A stretch of DNA of 64,000 nucleotides, from NCBI RefSeq assembly GCF_900184795.1, contig NZ_FXXN01000022.1, positions 201,501 through 265,500 on the forward strand, read 5' to 3'. Below, one piece after another: positions 34,389 through 43,518 of the stretch (position 1 is the stretch's first letter; each line of letters begins with the position of its first letter). Both the position numbers and the translations under genes were made by a program. Origin of the DNA: Magnetospirillum sp. 15-1. Lineage in GTDB: Bacteria > Pseudomonadota > Alphaproteobacteria > Rhodospirillales > Magnetospirillaceae. Below the pieces are notes generated by a model. That model did no database searches, was not told the DNA's origin, and saw only the letters and a list, made by a program, of their open reading frames with translations.

Positions 34389-34787
34389 ATGATGCGGATT
34401 CTCGCTCCCGGCCATTGGCCGAAACCGCGCGGCTATTCCGACGGCATGGCGGCCAAGGGCATTGTGGTGGCCGTCGCCGGGCAGGTGGGGTGGACGCCCG
34501 AACGCCGGCTGGCCGGGCCGGACTTCGTGTCCCAGGCCAGGCAGGCGCTGGAAAACATCCGCACCGTCCTGGCCGAGGCGGGCGGCAAGCCCGAGCACAT
34601 CATCCGCATGACCTGGTTCGTCACCAGCAAGTCGGCCTATCTCGCCGACCGCCAAGGACTGGGCGAAGCCTACCGTTCGGTGATGGGCAAGCACTATCCG
34701 GCCATGACGGCGGTCCAGGTGGTCGCCCTGATGGTCCAGGACGCCCTGGTGGAAATCGAAGCCACGGCGGTGGTTCCGGAAACCTGA
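34389..34787 (+). CDS. RidA/YjgF-family protein, second copy
   Basis: The 132-residue protein is a second RidA-type enzyme (GIVVAVAGQVGW near 22, RMTWFVTSKSAYLADR near 77, C-terminal LVEIEATAVVPE). It is clearly related to the copy at 6882-7283 but not identical. AGGAGG sits 8 bp before ATG 34389. It is 12 bp downstream of the BcrB-like gene and surely co-transcribed. It probably removes an amino group as ammonia from an enamine formed during anthranilate catabolism. Confidence 0.82.
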   Translation: MMRILAPGHWPKPRGYSDGMAAKGIVVAVAGQVGWTPERRLAGPDFVSQARQALENIRTVLAEAGGKPEHIIRMTWFVTSKSAYLADRQGLGEAYRSVMGKHYPAMTAVQVVALMVQDALVEIEATAVVPET

Positions 34788-34801
34788 ACGGACGTCAAAT
34801 G

Positions 34802-34840
34802 GGACCCTCCTCCCCTGGCCCCGCCGGGGGAGGAGGGTCC
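34802..34840. terminator. Hairpin after ridA
   Basis: GGACCCTCCTCCCC pairs perfectly with GGGGAGGAGGGTCC across an 11-nt loop, 14 bp after the ridA stop. No U-tract follows, but the position suits a terminator of the BcrB-like/ridA transcript. Confidence 0.6.
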
Positions 34841-34904
34841 GGGCGGATCACCCTGAATATCTTGCCGAACAAGGACGCCGCAGGATTCCCGTGTCGTGAA
34901 AAGG

Positions 34905-34929
34905 GGGCAGGCGCCGAAGGCGCCTGCCC
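34905..34929 (-). terminator. Intrinsic terminator of the chemoreceptor gene
   Basis: GGGCAGGCGCC-GAA-GGCGCCTGCCC is a perfect 11-bp stem with a 3-nt loop. Read on the minus strand it is followed by CCCTTTTC, giving a short U-tract, about 50 bp beyond the chemoreceptor stop codon. Confidence 0.7.
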
Positions 34930-34978
34930 GAGTTGCGGCCGGAATTGGAGGAAGTAATGGGCCGCGAAACAGATGGGG

Positions 34979-36637
34979 TCATTCACTCCTGACCGTGACC
35001 AGGAAGTGGCTGACCGCCTGGCGCATCTGGGCGGAATTGGCGGTCAGCCGGGACGAGGCGGACAGGACGGCATCGGAGTTGCGCCGCGCCTCGGCGACAG
35101 CCTGGGAGACCTCGGCGATGCTTGACGACACCTCCCGGGTACCCCCGGCCGCCCGCTCGACATTGGCGGCGATCAGGCGGGTGGAATCGGCCTGCTGCTG
35201 GATGCCCTGGGCCATGTCGGAGGTGATGGAATCGATGCGGGCGATGGTTGCGGCGACATCGCGGATGGCCGCCACCGCCCGCTCCGTCTCGGTCTGAACC
35301 GAGGTGATCTGGTCGGTGATCTCACGGGTGGCGTGGGCGGTCTGGTTGGCCAGATTCTTGACCTCTCCCGCCACCACCGCGAAGCCCTTGCCGGCCTCGC
35401 CCGCGCGGGCCGCCTCGATGGTGGCGTTCAGTGCCAGCAGATTGGTTTGCCCCGCGATGGCGTCGATCAGGCTGATGACGTCGCCGATACGGGTCGTCGT
35501 GCCGGCCAGCGCCCTGACGATATCCTGGGACAGGGCTGCGGTCCTGACCGCCGCCGTGGCGACTTCGGCCGTCTCGACCACCTGCCGGCGCATCCTCTCG
35601 ACGGATTCGGACAGTTCCTCGGTGGCGGAGGATACGGCTCCGACGTTCTCGGCGGCGGCGTGGGAGGTTCCGGCGACGGCATCGGCCTGCCCGCCGACCT
35701 GCTCGGCCAGTTCGGACAGGCCCTGGGCGCCGGCCTCCATGGCGTGGGCGTCGGAGGCGACACCGTCCACCAGCTTCATCACGCCCGCCTCGAAACGGTC
35801 GGCCAGAGTGAGGAGGGCGTTACGGCGCTCCTGCTCGGTCCGCAGGCGCAGGCGCTCGCTCTCCTGCTCGAGATGCAGCTTCTCGGCGGCGTTGCGCTTG
35901 AAGACCTCCACCGATCGGGCCATGTCGCCGATCTCGTCGCGGCGGTGGGTCCCGAAGACCTCGACCTCGACATTTCCCCCGGCCAGACCATCCATGATGC
36001 CGATCATCTGGCGCAGCGGCCGGGTGATGGTCCGGCCGATCAGCCAGGCGAACACGCCGCCCAGCACCATGCCGAGGCCGCAGATGGCCAGCGTCCCGCC
36101 GAGTCCGGTCCGATAGACGGCCACCGCCGTCTCGTATTCCTCGAGGCCGACGCGGATCTGGAGATCAATCAGCCGCTGAGCGGTGTCGGTGGCGGCGAGG
36201 TAGGCCTGCTGATAGCGCGCTCCCGCATGTCCCCCGGCTTCCGATGCGGCGACCGCTTCCTCGCCGACCCGGCGCAGTTCGGCCAATTCCCCGGCGAATC
36301 TGACGGCCAGCTCCTTTTCCTCGTCCAGCCGGATCACCTCGCGGTAATCCTGCAGTTCGGCCTCGATCTCCTGGTCGGTGACGGCCATCTGTTGCAGGCT
36401 GGACTGGCGGGTGGCGGGATCAGCGGCGGCGATCAGCCGCTCGTGCCCGGAGCGCAGGGAATCGAGGATGTGCGACAATTGGCCCAGGGTGACGGTCCGT
36501 TCCTGATAGACGGCCCGCAATCCCCGTTCCAGGCTGCGCATCCCGTAAACGCCCAGCATTCCGGTCAGGGCGATCAGTACCGTCAGCAGGCAGGCAAGCA
36601 GCGCCAGCCTGGCCGCTATCCGCAGATGGACCAGCAT
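34979..36637 (-). CDS. Methyl-accepting chemotaxis protein
   Basis: A 552-residue receptor with membrane segments at about 12-32 and 185-205, a periplasmic helical-bundle domain of about 150 residues, HAMP (about 207-260) and a signalling domain whose hairpin tip reads around [26 protein letters not shown] 36637 is preferred over the adjacent GTG. It lacks an obvious C-terminal CheR-binding pentapeptide. It stands alone between two metabolic regions, with its own terminator. Confidence 0.9.
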   Translation of the reverse strand: MLVHLRIAARLALLACLLTVLIALTGMLGVYGMRSLERGLRAVYQERTVTLGQLSHILDSLRSGHERLIAAADPATRQSSLQQMAVTDQEIEAELQDYREVIRLDEEKELAVRFAGELAELRRVGEEAVAASEAGGHAGARYQQAYLAATDTAQRLIDLQIRVGLEEYETAVAVYRTGLGGTLAICGLGMVLGGVFAWLIGRTITRPLRQMIGIMDGLAGGNVEVEVFGTHRRDEIGDMARSVEVFKRNAAEKLHLEQESERLRLRTEQERRNALLTLADRFEAGVMKLVDGVASDAHAMEAGAQGLSELAEQVGGQADAVAGTSHAAAENVGAVSSATEELSESVERMRRQVVETAEVATAAVRTAALSQDIVRALAGTTTRIGDVISLIDAIAGQTNLLALNATIEAARAGEAGKGFAVVAGEVKNLANQTAHATREITDQITSVQTETERAVAAIRDVAATIARIDSITSDMAQGIQQQADSTRLIAANVERAAGGTREVSSSIAEVSQAVAEARRNSDAVLSASSRLTANSAQMRQAVSHFLVTVRSE

Positions 36638-36663
36638 CACCGATATTCCTTGATGTCCGTGGT

Positions 36664-36691
36664 GGGGAGAGGCGCGCCAGCGCCGCTCCCC
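36664..36691. terminator. Hairpin downstream of the aldehyde dehydrogenase gene
   Basis: GGGGAGAGGCGC and GCGCCGCTCCCC form a 12-bp stem with one mismatch and a 4-nt loop, 11 bp past the aldehyde dehydrogenase stop. It probably ends the DUF1329-to-aldehyde-dehydrogenase transcript. Confidence 0.5.
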
Positions 36692-36702
36692 CGTCGCGGC
36701 GG

Positions 36703-38205
36703 CTACAGCGAGATGCAGACCGACTTGGTCTCGGTATAAAGCTCCACGCCGGCCTTGCCGTGCTCACGCCCCCAGCCGGATTGCTTGAAGCCGCCGAAGG
36801 GCATGGCCGCATCCACCACGTTGTGGCAGTTGACCCAGACGGTGCCCGCCTTGATGGCCGGAGCCAGGGCGTGCATCTTGTTCAGATCGCGGGTCCAGAT
36901 GCTGGCCCCCAGCCCGAACTCGGTGCTGTTGGCCAGGGCCGCGACCTCGTCCATGTCCGAGAACGGCATGGCCACCACCACCGGGCCGAAGATTTCCTCC
37001 TGCACCACCTTCATACCGGGTCGGGTGTCCACCAGCACGGTGGGCTGCATGAAATAGCCGTCGCGCTCCAGCATGGTTCCGCCGGACAGCGCCCTTGCCC
37101 CGTCGGCCAGCCCCGACTTGACGTAACCGCAGACCCGGTCGATCTGCTCGCGCGAGACCAGCGGCCCCAACTGGGTCTCGGGGTCGAGGCCGTGGCCCAG
37201 CTTGAAGCCGGACGCGATGGCCGAGACGCCTTCGACTACCTTGTCGAAGTTCCGCTTGTGGATCAGCAGGCGCGAGCCGGCGGTGCAGACCTGGCCCTGG
37301 TTGAAGAAAATCGCCATGGCGGCGCCGCCGATGGCGATATCCAGATCGGCGTCGTCGCAGATGATGGCCGGCGACTTGCCGCCCAGTTCCAGGGTCACCT
37401 TCTTCAGGTTGCCGGCGGCGGCCTGAAGGATCAGCCGCCCCACCTCGGTGGACCCGGTGAAGGTCACCTTGTCCACGTCGGGATGGCGGGCCAGGGCGGC
37501 GCCGGCGCCGGCCCCGAAGCCGGGAACCACGTTGACCACGCCCGCCGGGAAGCCGGCCTCCATCACCAGTTCGCCGAAGCGGATGGCGGTGAGCGGGGTC
37601 TGCTCGGCCGGCTTCAGGACCACGGTGCAGCCGGTCGCCAGGGCCGGAGCCACCTTCCATGCCGCCATCATCAGGGGGAAATTCCACGGCACGATGCAGG
37701 CGACCACGCCCACCGCTTCGCGCGTCGTGTAGGCGAAGAAGCGGTTGGGCATATAGGGAACCGACACCGGGATGGTGCTGCCTTCCAGCTTGCTCGGCCA
37801 GCCGGCCATATAGCGGAGGTAGTCGATGGTTCCCGCCACGTCCACATGGCGGGCCATGCCGACCGGCTTGCCCTGGTCCAGGGATTCCAGTTCGGCCAGT
37901 TCGTCGGCGTTGGCTTCGATCAGGTCGGCCAGACGGTGCATCAGCCGCTCGCGGGCGTGGGCCTTCATGCCCGACCACGCCTTGTCCTGAAAGGCGCGCC
38001 GCGCCGCCTTGACGGCGAGGTCGACATCGGCGGCGTCGCCCTCCGCCACCCGGGCGATCTGCCGTCCGGAGCCGGGATCGAAGACGTCGAAGGTCTTGCC
38101 CGATTGGGCCGGCACCTGCACGCCGTCGATGATCATGCCGAGAGGCCTGGCGAGGAAGTCCTTGTTGGCGGGGCGCAACATATCGAGCGGGGCGAAAGTC
38201 GTCAT
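36703..38205 (-). CDS. NAD(P)-dependent aldehyde dehydrogenase
   Basis: A 500-residue enzyme of the betaine-aldehyde/phenylacetaldehyde type: PWNFPLMM near 173, FTGSTEVG near 249, catalytic Glu273 in LELGGKSP and Cys307 in GQVCTAGSR. Start 38205 is chosen because AAGGA lies 8 bp before it; earlier ATGs overlap that site. It is the last gene of the envelope-system operon. Because amine dehydrogenases in the next region generate aldehydes, it is a good candidate to oxidise them to acids in the cytoplasm. Confidence 0.9.
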   Translation of the reverse strand: MTTFAPLDMLRPANKDFLARPLGMIIDGVQVPAQSGKTFDVFDPGSGRQIARVAEGDAADVDLAVKAARRAFQDKAWSGMKAHARERLMHRLADLIEANADELAELESLDQGKPVGMARHVDVAGTIDYLRYMAGWPSKLEGSTIPVSVPYMPNRFFAYTTREAVGVVACIVPWNFPLMMAAWKVAPALATGCTVVLKPAEQTPLTAIRFGELVMEAGFPAGVVNVVPGFGAGAGAALARHPDVDKVTFTGSTEVGRLILQAAAGNLKKVTLELGGKSPAIICDDADLDIAIGGAAMAIFFNQGQVCTAGSRLLIHKRNFDKVVEGVSAIASGFKLGHGLDPETQLGPLVSREQIDRVCGYVKSGLADGARALSGGTMLERDGYFMQPTVLVDTRPGMKVVQEEIFGPVVVAMPFSDMDEVAALANSTEFGLGASIWTRDLNKMHALAPAIKAGTVWVNCHNVVDAAMPFGGFKQSGWGREHGKAGVELYTETKSVCISL

Positions 38206-38255
38206 GATCATCATCCTTGAACTGTCTGGATCTTGTTTGTTGGGCAGGAATTGTC

Positions 38256-39233
38256 TCAGGGGCGGCCGGCCAGCACCGCGCCCTGCACGGAGGTGAGGAG
38301 CAGCCCCCCGGCTGGGGTCGGCGCGATGGCGGTGAGGTCTTGCTTCTGGTCCCTGGCGACGACGGCGAAGGACCGGTCCCCGGCCTTGCCCCGCACCATC
38401 AGGCCGGAAAGACCGACGCCGATCACCTCGCCATCGATCTCGGCCAGATCGGTGATCGACTCGGTGGTCTCCACCTCGATCCGGGACCAGCTCGTCCCCT
38501 GGTCCCGGCTCTGGAACAGGCTGCCGTGCAGGCCGCCCACGACGACGGTTCCGTCCCGGGCCGTCACCCCGGTCCACAAGGTTCCCCGGTATCCGACATC
38601 CTGGTAGACCCAGGTGCGGCCTCCGTCGGCCGAACGCAGCACCGTCCCCGCCTCGGCGGTGACGTAGAGGCCCTGGGCCGGGTTGCCGAATATCCGGGTC
38701 AGGTTGCGGTCGGCCTTGGCCGCGCCGGGCGGTGGCGGCAGCGGAACCTGCGTCCAGGTCCGGCCGCCGTCGGAGGTGTGCAGGAACAAGGACCAAAGCC
38801 CCACCGCCCAACCTTCGTCGGGGCTGGTGAACAGCACCGAGAACAGGGGCTGGTCGACGGCGACGTCGACGCGCTGCAGGGCCCAGGTCTCGCCTCCGTC
38901 CTGGGTGGCGATGACGGCGCCCCAGTGCCCGACCGCCCAGCCGCGCCGCTCGTCGGCGAAGCTGACCGCGGTCAGGGTCGAGGAAATGGGGACGTTGCGC
39001 GCCTGGCGGAAGGACGTGCCGCCGTCGTCGGACAGCATGACGATTCCATGCTCGCCGACGGTGACGATCCGCTGGCCGGCACGGGCGGCGCCAAGCAGCA
39101 GGGCGCTGTCGGCATTGGACCAGTGCCTGGCGGCGACCGGGGCCAGCGGCTTGGGCTCGGCCGCCTGGGCGCTTGCCGCGACCAGACCCAGGCCCAGGGC
39201 GGCGGTGATTCGGATCAGGGATATCAGGGTCAT
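38256..39233 (-). CDS. YCF48-like beta-propeller exported protein
   Basis: The 325-residue product has a signal peptide (about 1-24, cleavage after AQA) and repeated BNR/Asp-box units (VMLSDDGGTSF, VIATQDGGETW, LHTSDGGRTW, VLRSADGGRTW), each followed by a Trp-rich strand such as RRGWAVGHWG. This is the YCF48/photosystem-II-stability-factor-like propeller found in many non-photosynthetic bacteria next to RND exporters of the MMPL type. It is probably periplasmic and may assist assembly or bind substrate. It starts 10 bp after the RND gene in the same operon. Confidence 0.82.
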   Translation of the reverse strand: MTLISLIRITAALGLGLVAASAQAAEPKPLAPVAARHWSNADSALLLGAARAGQRIVTVGEHGIVMLSDDGGTSFRQARNVPISSTLTAVSFADERRGWAVGHWGAVIATQDGGETWALQRVDVAVDQPLFSVLFTSPDEGWAVGLWSLFLHTSDGGRTWTQVPLPPPPGAAKADRNLTRIFGNPAQGLYVTAEAGTVLRSADGGRTWVYQDVGYRGTLWTGVTARDGTVVVGGLHGSLFQSRDQGTSWSRIEVETTESITDLAEIDGEVIGVGLSGLMVRGKAGDRSFAVVARDQKQDLTAIAPTPAGGLLLTSVQGAVLAGRP

Positions 39234-39243
39234 GGCCGCCTCC

Positions 39244-41619
39244 TCAGTGATCGAACGTGGCTGAAAGGCGGACGGGATGGCGGCGGGGCATCAGCCGCTC
39301 CAGCACCACCGCCAGGGCCGGCAGGGCGGTCATGGCCATGACGAGGTTGATGATGAACATGAAGGCGAGAAGCTTGCCCATGTCGGCCTGGAACTTGAGC
39401 GCCGACAGGCTCCAGGTGGCGACGCCCACCGCCAGGGTGATGGCAGTGAAGATGGTGGCGATGCCGACCTCGAGAATGGCGCTCTCCATGGCCTCGACGA
39501 TGGGCTTGCCGTGGGCGAGGTGAAGCTGCAGCCGGTTGTAGATGTAAAAGGCGTAGTCCACGCCGATTCCCACCGCCAGCACCATCACCGGCAGGGTCGC
39601 CACGGTCAGGCCGATCTCCAGCTCCTTCATGAACCAGTAGCCGATGAAGGTCGCCACCGTCAGCGGCAGGCAGCAGGCGATCATGGCGCGGATGTCGCGG
39701 TAGGCCAGGAACACCAGGCCCAGGATGGCCAGATAGACGTTGAGCATCATGGGCAGCTCGCTCTTGGCCACCTCGTCGTTGGTGGCGGCCAGAACTCCGG
39801 CGTTGCCCGCCGCCAGACGCACCGTCACCCCGTCGACCGGATGGCGGCTCCGGTAAGCCTTCACGGCGTCGATGACCCGGTTGATGGTCGTCGCCTTGTG
39901 GTCGGCGAGGTAGAGATGGACCGCCGTCATGCTGCAATCCTTGTTGATGTATCCCTTGACCCGGCCGATCTCGGCGCTCAGCGCGCCGTAATTGGTGGGG
40001 TCGATGGGAACCACCGCCATTTTGGGATTGCCCTCGTTGTAGCCCTGGCTGTAGGTCCGCAGCATTCCGGCATAGGACGAGACCGAGACCACGCCGGGGA
40101 TGCTGCGCACCGCCGCCACGAAGTCGTCCTGGGCCAGGCCGATCTGCGGGGAGTCGCAGGAATCCGGCCCGGCCTCGAAGACGATGGACAGCCAGTCCAG
40201 CCCGATGTCGTAATCGCCGGCGATGGCCACCGCGTCCTTATTGAAGCGGGAATCGGGGCGCAGTTCGGGGGCGCCCGGCTGGATGGTGCCGACGATCCGG
40301 TCCTCGCTCTTCCACACCGCCAGGGCGAAGATCAGGCCGACGGCAATGGTGGTCAGCACCGCGTTGCGCGGCTCGGCCACCTTGGACAGCGACCGCAGCC
40401 AGCCCGAACGGGCCTCGCGCTTGCTCAGGGCGCGATCGGCATAGTCCTTGGTGAAGTGGAAATAGGACGCGGCCACCGGAAGCATCACCAGATTGGTGAT
40501 GATCTTGTAGGCGACGCCGAGCGACGCCGTGATCGCCAGTTCCCGCACCATGGGGATGGGGATCAGCAGCAAGGTGACGAAGGACACGAAGGCGGTGACC
40601 AGCGCCAGGGTTCCGGGGACCAGAAGGCCGCTGAAGCTGGCCCGCGCCGCTTCCTGGGACGAGCGTCCCTGGGAAAGCTCGCGCACGATGTAGTTGATCT
40701 GCTGCACGCCGTGCGAGACGCCGATGGAGAAGACCAGGAACGGCACCAGCACGGCCAGGGGGTCGAGGCCGAACCCCAGCAGGCGCAACGTTCCGAACTG
40801 CCACACCAGGGAGGCCAGAGAGCACGCGATGGGCAGAAGGGTGAAGCGGAGGGAATGGCAGTACCAGTAGACCGCCAGCGCGGTCAGGACCAGGGCGATC
40901 AGGCAGAACAGCAAGACGCCCTGCGCTCCGTCGGCGATGTCGCCGATCTGCTTGGAAAAACCGATGATCTGAATCTCGAAGGCGCCGTCCTCGAAGGGCT
41001 GGCGGATTTTCTCCTCGAGAATCCGGTTGAAGGCGATGTAGTCCAGCTTGGCGCCGTGGGCATCGGTCTCGTTCAAGTCCACGGTGACCATGGCGCTGGT
41101 CTCGTTGCGCGACACCATGGTGCCGACATAGCCGCCGGCGACGGTCGAGGCGCGGATGGTCTGGATGACGGCGGGCGTCAGCGCGGCCGGGGTGACGGTC
41201 CCCGGGATGACCGGGTCGGCCCTGAAGCCTTCCTCGGTGATCTCGTTGACGAAGCAGTTGGGGGTCCACAGGGACTGAACCCCCAGCTTGTCCACATTGG
41301 GAAGGAACGACACCGCCTGACTGACGCCGTAGAGGCGGGACAGCCCCTCCACCGTCCAGATGCTTCCCTGGCGCGCCTTCACCACCACCGTGATCCGGTT
41401 GGCTCCGAACAGATCGGCCTTATACCTCTCGAAGGTATCGGTGTACTCGTGTCCGACCGGAATCTGCTTCTCGAACCCGGCTTCCATATGGAGCTGGACC
41501 GCGAACACCGCCATGATTCCCGTGAAGGACAGCAGCACCGCCAGCAGCGCTCCACGGTAGCGGAAGATGACGCCTTCCAATCTCAGAACCAGCCGATCCA
41601 AACCCGATCCCTGTGCCAC
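39244..41619 (-). CDS. RND/MMPL-family transporter
   Basis: A 791-residue membrane protein with two repeats of six transmembrane segments: the first membrane helix near 20-40, a large periplasmic loop, a helix bundle at about 225-395, a second periplasmic loop (about 425-600) and a final bundle from about 610. It matches the hydrophobe/hopanoid-exporter-like MMPL group rather than tripartite HAE-RND pumps. GTG 41619 is preferred since GGGGAG lies 9 bp before it. No membrane-fusion protein is encoded nearby; the DUF1302 and YCF48-like proteins are likely partners in moving a lipid or hydrophobic compound. Confidence 0.85.
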   Translation of the reverse strand: MAQGSGLDRLVLRLEGVIFRYRGALLAVLLSFTGIMAVFAVQLHMEAGFEKQIPVGHEYTDTFERYKADLFGANRITVVVKARQGSIWTVEGLSRLYGVSQAVSFLPNVDKLGVQSLWTPNCFVNEITEEGFRADPVIPGTVTPAALTPAVIQTIRASTVAGGYVGTMVSRNETSAMVTVDLNETDAHGAKLDYIAFNRILEEKIRQPFEDGAFEIQIIGFSKQIGDIADGAQGVLLFCLIALVLTALAVYWYCHSLRFTLLPIACSLASLVWQFGTLRLLGFGLDPLAVLVPFLVFSIGVSHGVQQINYIVRELSQGRSSQEAARASFSGLLVPGTLALVTAFVSFVTLLLIPIPMVRELAITASLGVAYKIITNLVMLPVAASYFHFTKDYADRALSKREARSGWLRSLSKVAEPRNAVLTTIAVGLIFALAVWKSEDRIVGTIQPGAPELRPDSRFNKDAVAIAGDYDIGLDWLSIVFEAGPDSCDSPQIGLAQDDFVAAVRSIPGVVSVSSYAGMLRTYSQGYNEGNPKMAVVPIDPTNYGALSAEIGRVKGYINKDCSMTAVHLYLADHKATTINRVIDAVKAYRSRHPVDGVTVRLAAGNAGVLAATNDEVAKSELPMMLNVYLAILGLVFLAYRDIRAMIACCLPLTVATFIGYWFMKELEIGLTVATLPVMVLAVGIGVDYAFYIYNRLQLHLAHGKPIVEAMESAILEVGIATIFTAITLAVGVATWSLSALKFQADMGKLLAFMFIINLVMAMTALPALAVVLERLMPRRHPVRLSATFDH

Positions 41620-41646
41620 TGAACAGTCTCCCCGGACCACAAGCCG

Positions 41647-43401
41647 TTAGAAGTTGCGGGTAATATAGCCGCCGATGAAGTCGCGGTCGCCCAGCGGCTG
41701 GCTCAGCACTCCGCCACCGAAGAAGTGGGTGAAGTTGATGCCTCCCTGCCAGGTGGCGGGGTTCTGGACGAAGTTGACGTAGGTGTTGAGCGACCTCGCC
41801 CCCGCCAGGTAATTGGCCTGGAAGTTGGGGGTGTTGCCGTAGACGGCCCAGCTGTAGGTGGCGCCGGGAATGACCTGCCATCCGGGAATGACGCTGCCGT
41901 CATAGGTGACGTTGTAATCGGCCACCATGCCCACGGAATGGGCGGTACCCTTGCTGCCGGTGATGGGGTAGCTGGAGCTGGACGAATTGGCCAGCCAGGG
42001 GAAATACCCCGCCTGATATCCCTGGACCACCTTCTGGCCGCCGACGACGGAGGTGACCTGCTTCTTGTCGTTGACGCCGGGATAGAAGATCCAGGTTCCC
42101 TCCAGGGTCAGCGAGCCGCCCGACGCCCCGATACGGTCGAGGAAGGGATAGTCGCTGGGGGTCATGGCCAGCAGGCCGACGATATCGGTCTGGTACTTCT
42201 CCATCTCCTTCCACTGGTGGCAGTTGATGCCGGTGGGGGCGTTCTGGGCGTCCATGGGGGCCGACGGCGAGAAGCAGCCGGTCAGCGCCACGGCGTCGCG
42301 GGGACGGTAGGACACTTCCGAGCCCACCGACCAGTCGCCCAGCGGGAAGTTGGCGCTGGCGCCGTAGAGCTGGCGATTTTCCAGATACCGGGGCGACACG
42401 GTGCCGTTGACGTTGTTGTCCATCACCGGCAGCTTGTCGTGGTAGTTCAGGAAATAGAGGCCCAGGTCCACATTGGTCCCGGACGGCTTCATGTGCACGT
42501 TGATGCCGAACTGGCCCTGCTTGCTGTCCGGCTCCATGTCTGGCCCCATGTTGACCACGGTGGCGCCGGGGGTGCCGGGAGCCGCCCACAGGTTGGCATT
42601 GCCGCCGTTCAGGTAGATGGGCTTGACGCCGGCCCCCAGATTGTTGCTGACCGACCAGTAGCTTCCGACCGGCGCGAACCGGTTATGGTTCCACCAGAAC
42701 TGGTAATAGGCCTCCACGTCCAGGCCCGACCTGACGTTCTGGGCAAAGCTGATCATCGGCGACGGGATGACCGCTTCCTTCAGCTGGGTGCCTGGAATGG
42801 CAAGCTTTTGCAGATCCATGGCGTTGGTGGCGTTGATACCGCCGGCGGCGAACAGGCTTTCGCCCCAGTTCAGCACCTGATTGCCCAGGCGGACATGGCC
42901 GCGTTTCTGATCGACGGTGTAGTCCTTGCTGGCCCACAGATCGAGCAACTGGAAGTCACCGCTGAACTTCTTGCGGGCGGCGTCCTCCATACGGTCGTAC
43001 TGGGTGAAGCGGGCCGCCGGGTCGAACAGTCCCGTGCCGCGGGCCATGAACTTGTAGCCGTCGTAACCGCTGAGAAGCAGTTCGCTGGTTCCCTTGAGGT
43101 AGCCGGTATAGGGCTGCCCCTGCTTGTAGTTCAGGTTGCCGTTCTGGCCGTTGCCCCACTGGGCGGCGTTGGCACTGGCGCCGCAACCGGCCGAGCCGCT
43201 GCCGCCCGCCTTGGGATCGCCGGTCCGGCCGCAGGACGGGTCCTGGGTACGGATGCCGATGCCGGCGGTAATCTGGGTGACCCAGGACGCGTGGACCTCG
43301 CCGATGTCGTATTCCGCGGCGAATGCGGGCGCCGTGCCGAAGACGGCGACGGCCGCGGCCAGACAAGTACTGCGCGTCAGCGCCTGACGAAACAGAGCCA
43401 T
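41647..43401 (-). CDS. DUF1302-family outer-membrane protein
   Basis: A 584-residue exported protein with a signal peptide (about 1-28, ending AFA) and alternating aromatic-rich strands, including a C-terminal strand that ends in Phe after RDFIGGYITRNF, typical of a beta-barrel recognised by the BAM complex. DUF1302 proteins usually occur with DUF1329 proteins. This one also has a Cys/Gly-rich insertion near 55-80 (CGRTGDPKAGG). Role is unproven; a channel for hydrophobic substrates is the common proposal. Confidence 0.8.
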   Translation of the reverse strand: MALFRQALTRSTCLAAAVAVFGTAPAFAAEYDIGEVHASWVTQITAGIGIRTQDPSCGRTGDPKAGGSGSAGCGASANAAQWGNGQNGNLNYKQGQPYTGYLKGTSELLLSGYDGYKFMARGTGLFDPAARFTQYDRMEDAARKKFSGDFQLLDLWASKDYTVDQKRGHVRLGNQVLNWGESLFAAGGINATNAMDLQKLAIPGTQLKEAVIPSPMISFAQNVRSGLDVEAYYQFWWNHNRFAPVGSYWSVSNNLGAGVKPIYLNGGNANLWAAPGTPGATVVNMGPDMEPDSKQGQFGINVHMKPSGTNVDLGLYFLNYHDKLPVMDNNVNGTVSPRYLENRQLYGASANFPLGDWSVGSEVSYRPRDAVALTGCFSPSAPMDAQNAPTGINCHQWKEMEKYQTDIVGLLAMTPSDYPFLDRIGASGGSLTLEGTWIFYPGVNDKKQVTSVVGGQKVVQGYQAGYFPWLANSSSSSYPITGSKGTAHSVGMVADYNVTYDGSVIPGWQVIPGATYSWAVYGNTPNFQANYLAGARSLNTYVNFVQNPATWQGGINFTHFFGGGVLSQPLGDRDFIGGYITRNF

Positions 43402-43466
43402 AATGCCCCCTCTTGATGTAGTCCCCGGAAGGATTCGGCGCCGCGTTCGGGCAAAGCCCCGGGGTT

Positions 43467-43490
43467 GCCGGCGCCCGGAAGGGCGCCGGC
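43467..43490. terminator. Hairpin between the DUF1329 and DUF1302 genes
   Basis: GCCGGCGCCC-GGAA-GGGCGCCGGC is a perfect 10-bp stem with a tetraloop (TTCC on the minus strand). It may partly terminate transcription or stabilise the end of the DUF1329 message within the operon. Confidence 0.45.
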
Positions 43491-43518
43491 GGTTGGATGG
43501 TGTCGGGTCGGGAAACGG

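Noticed and set aside
39277-41622. A 781-codon plus-strand open frame antisense to the RND transporter
   Set aside because: Gln/His/Asp-rich shadow sequence with no membrane segments or known motifs.
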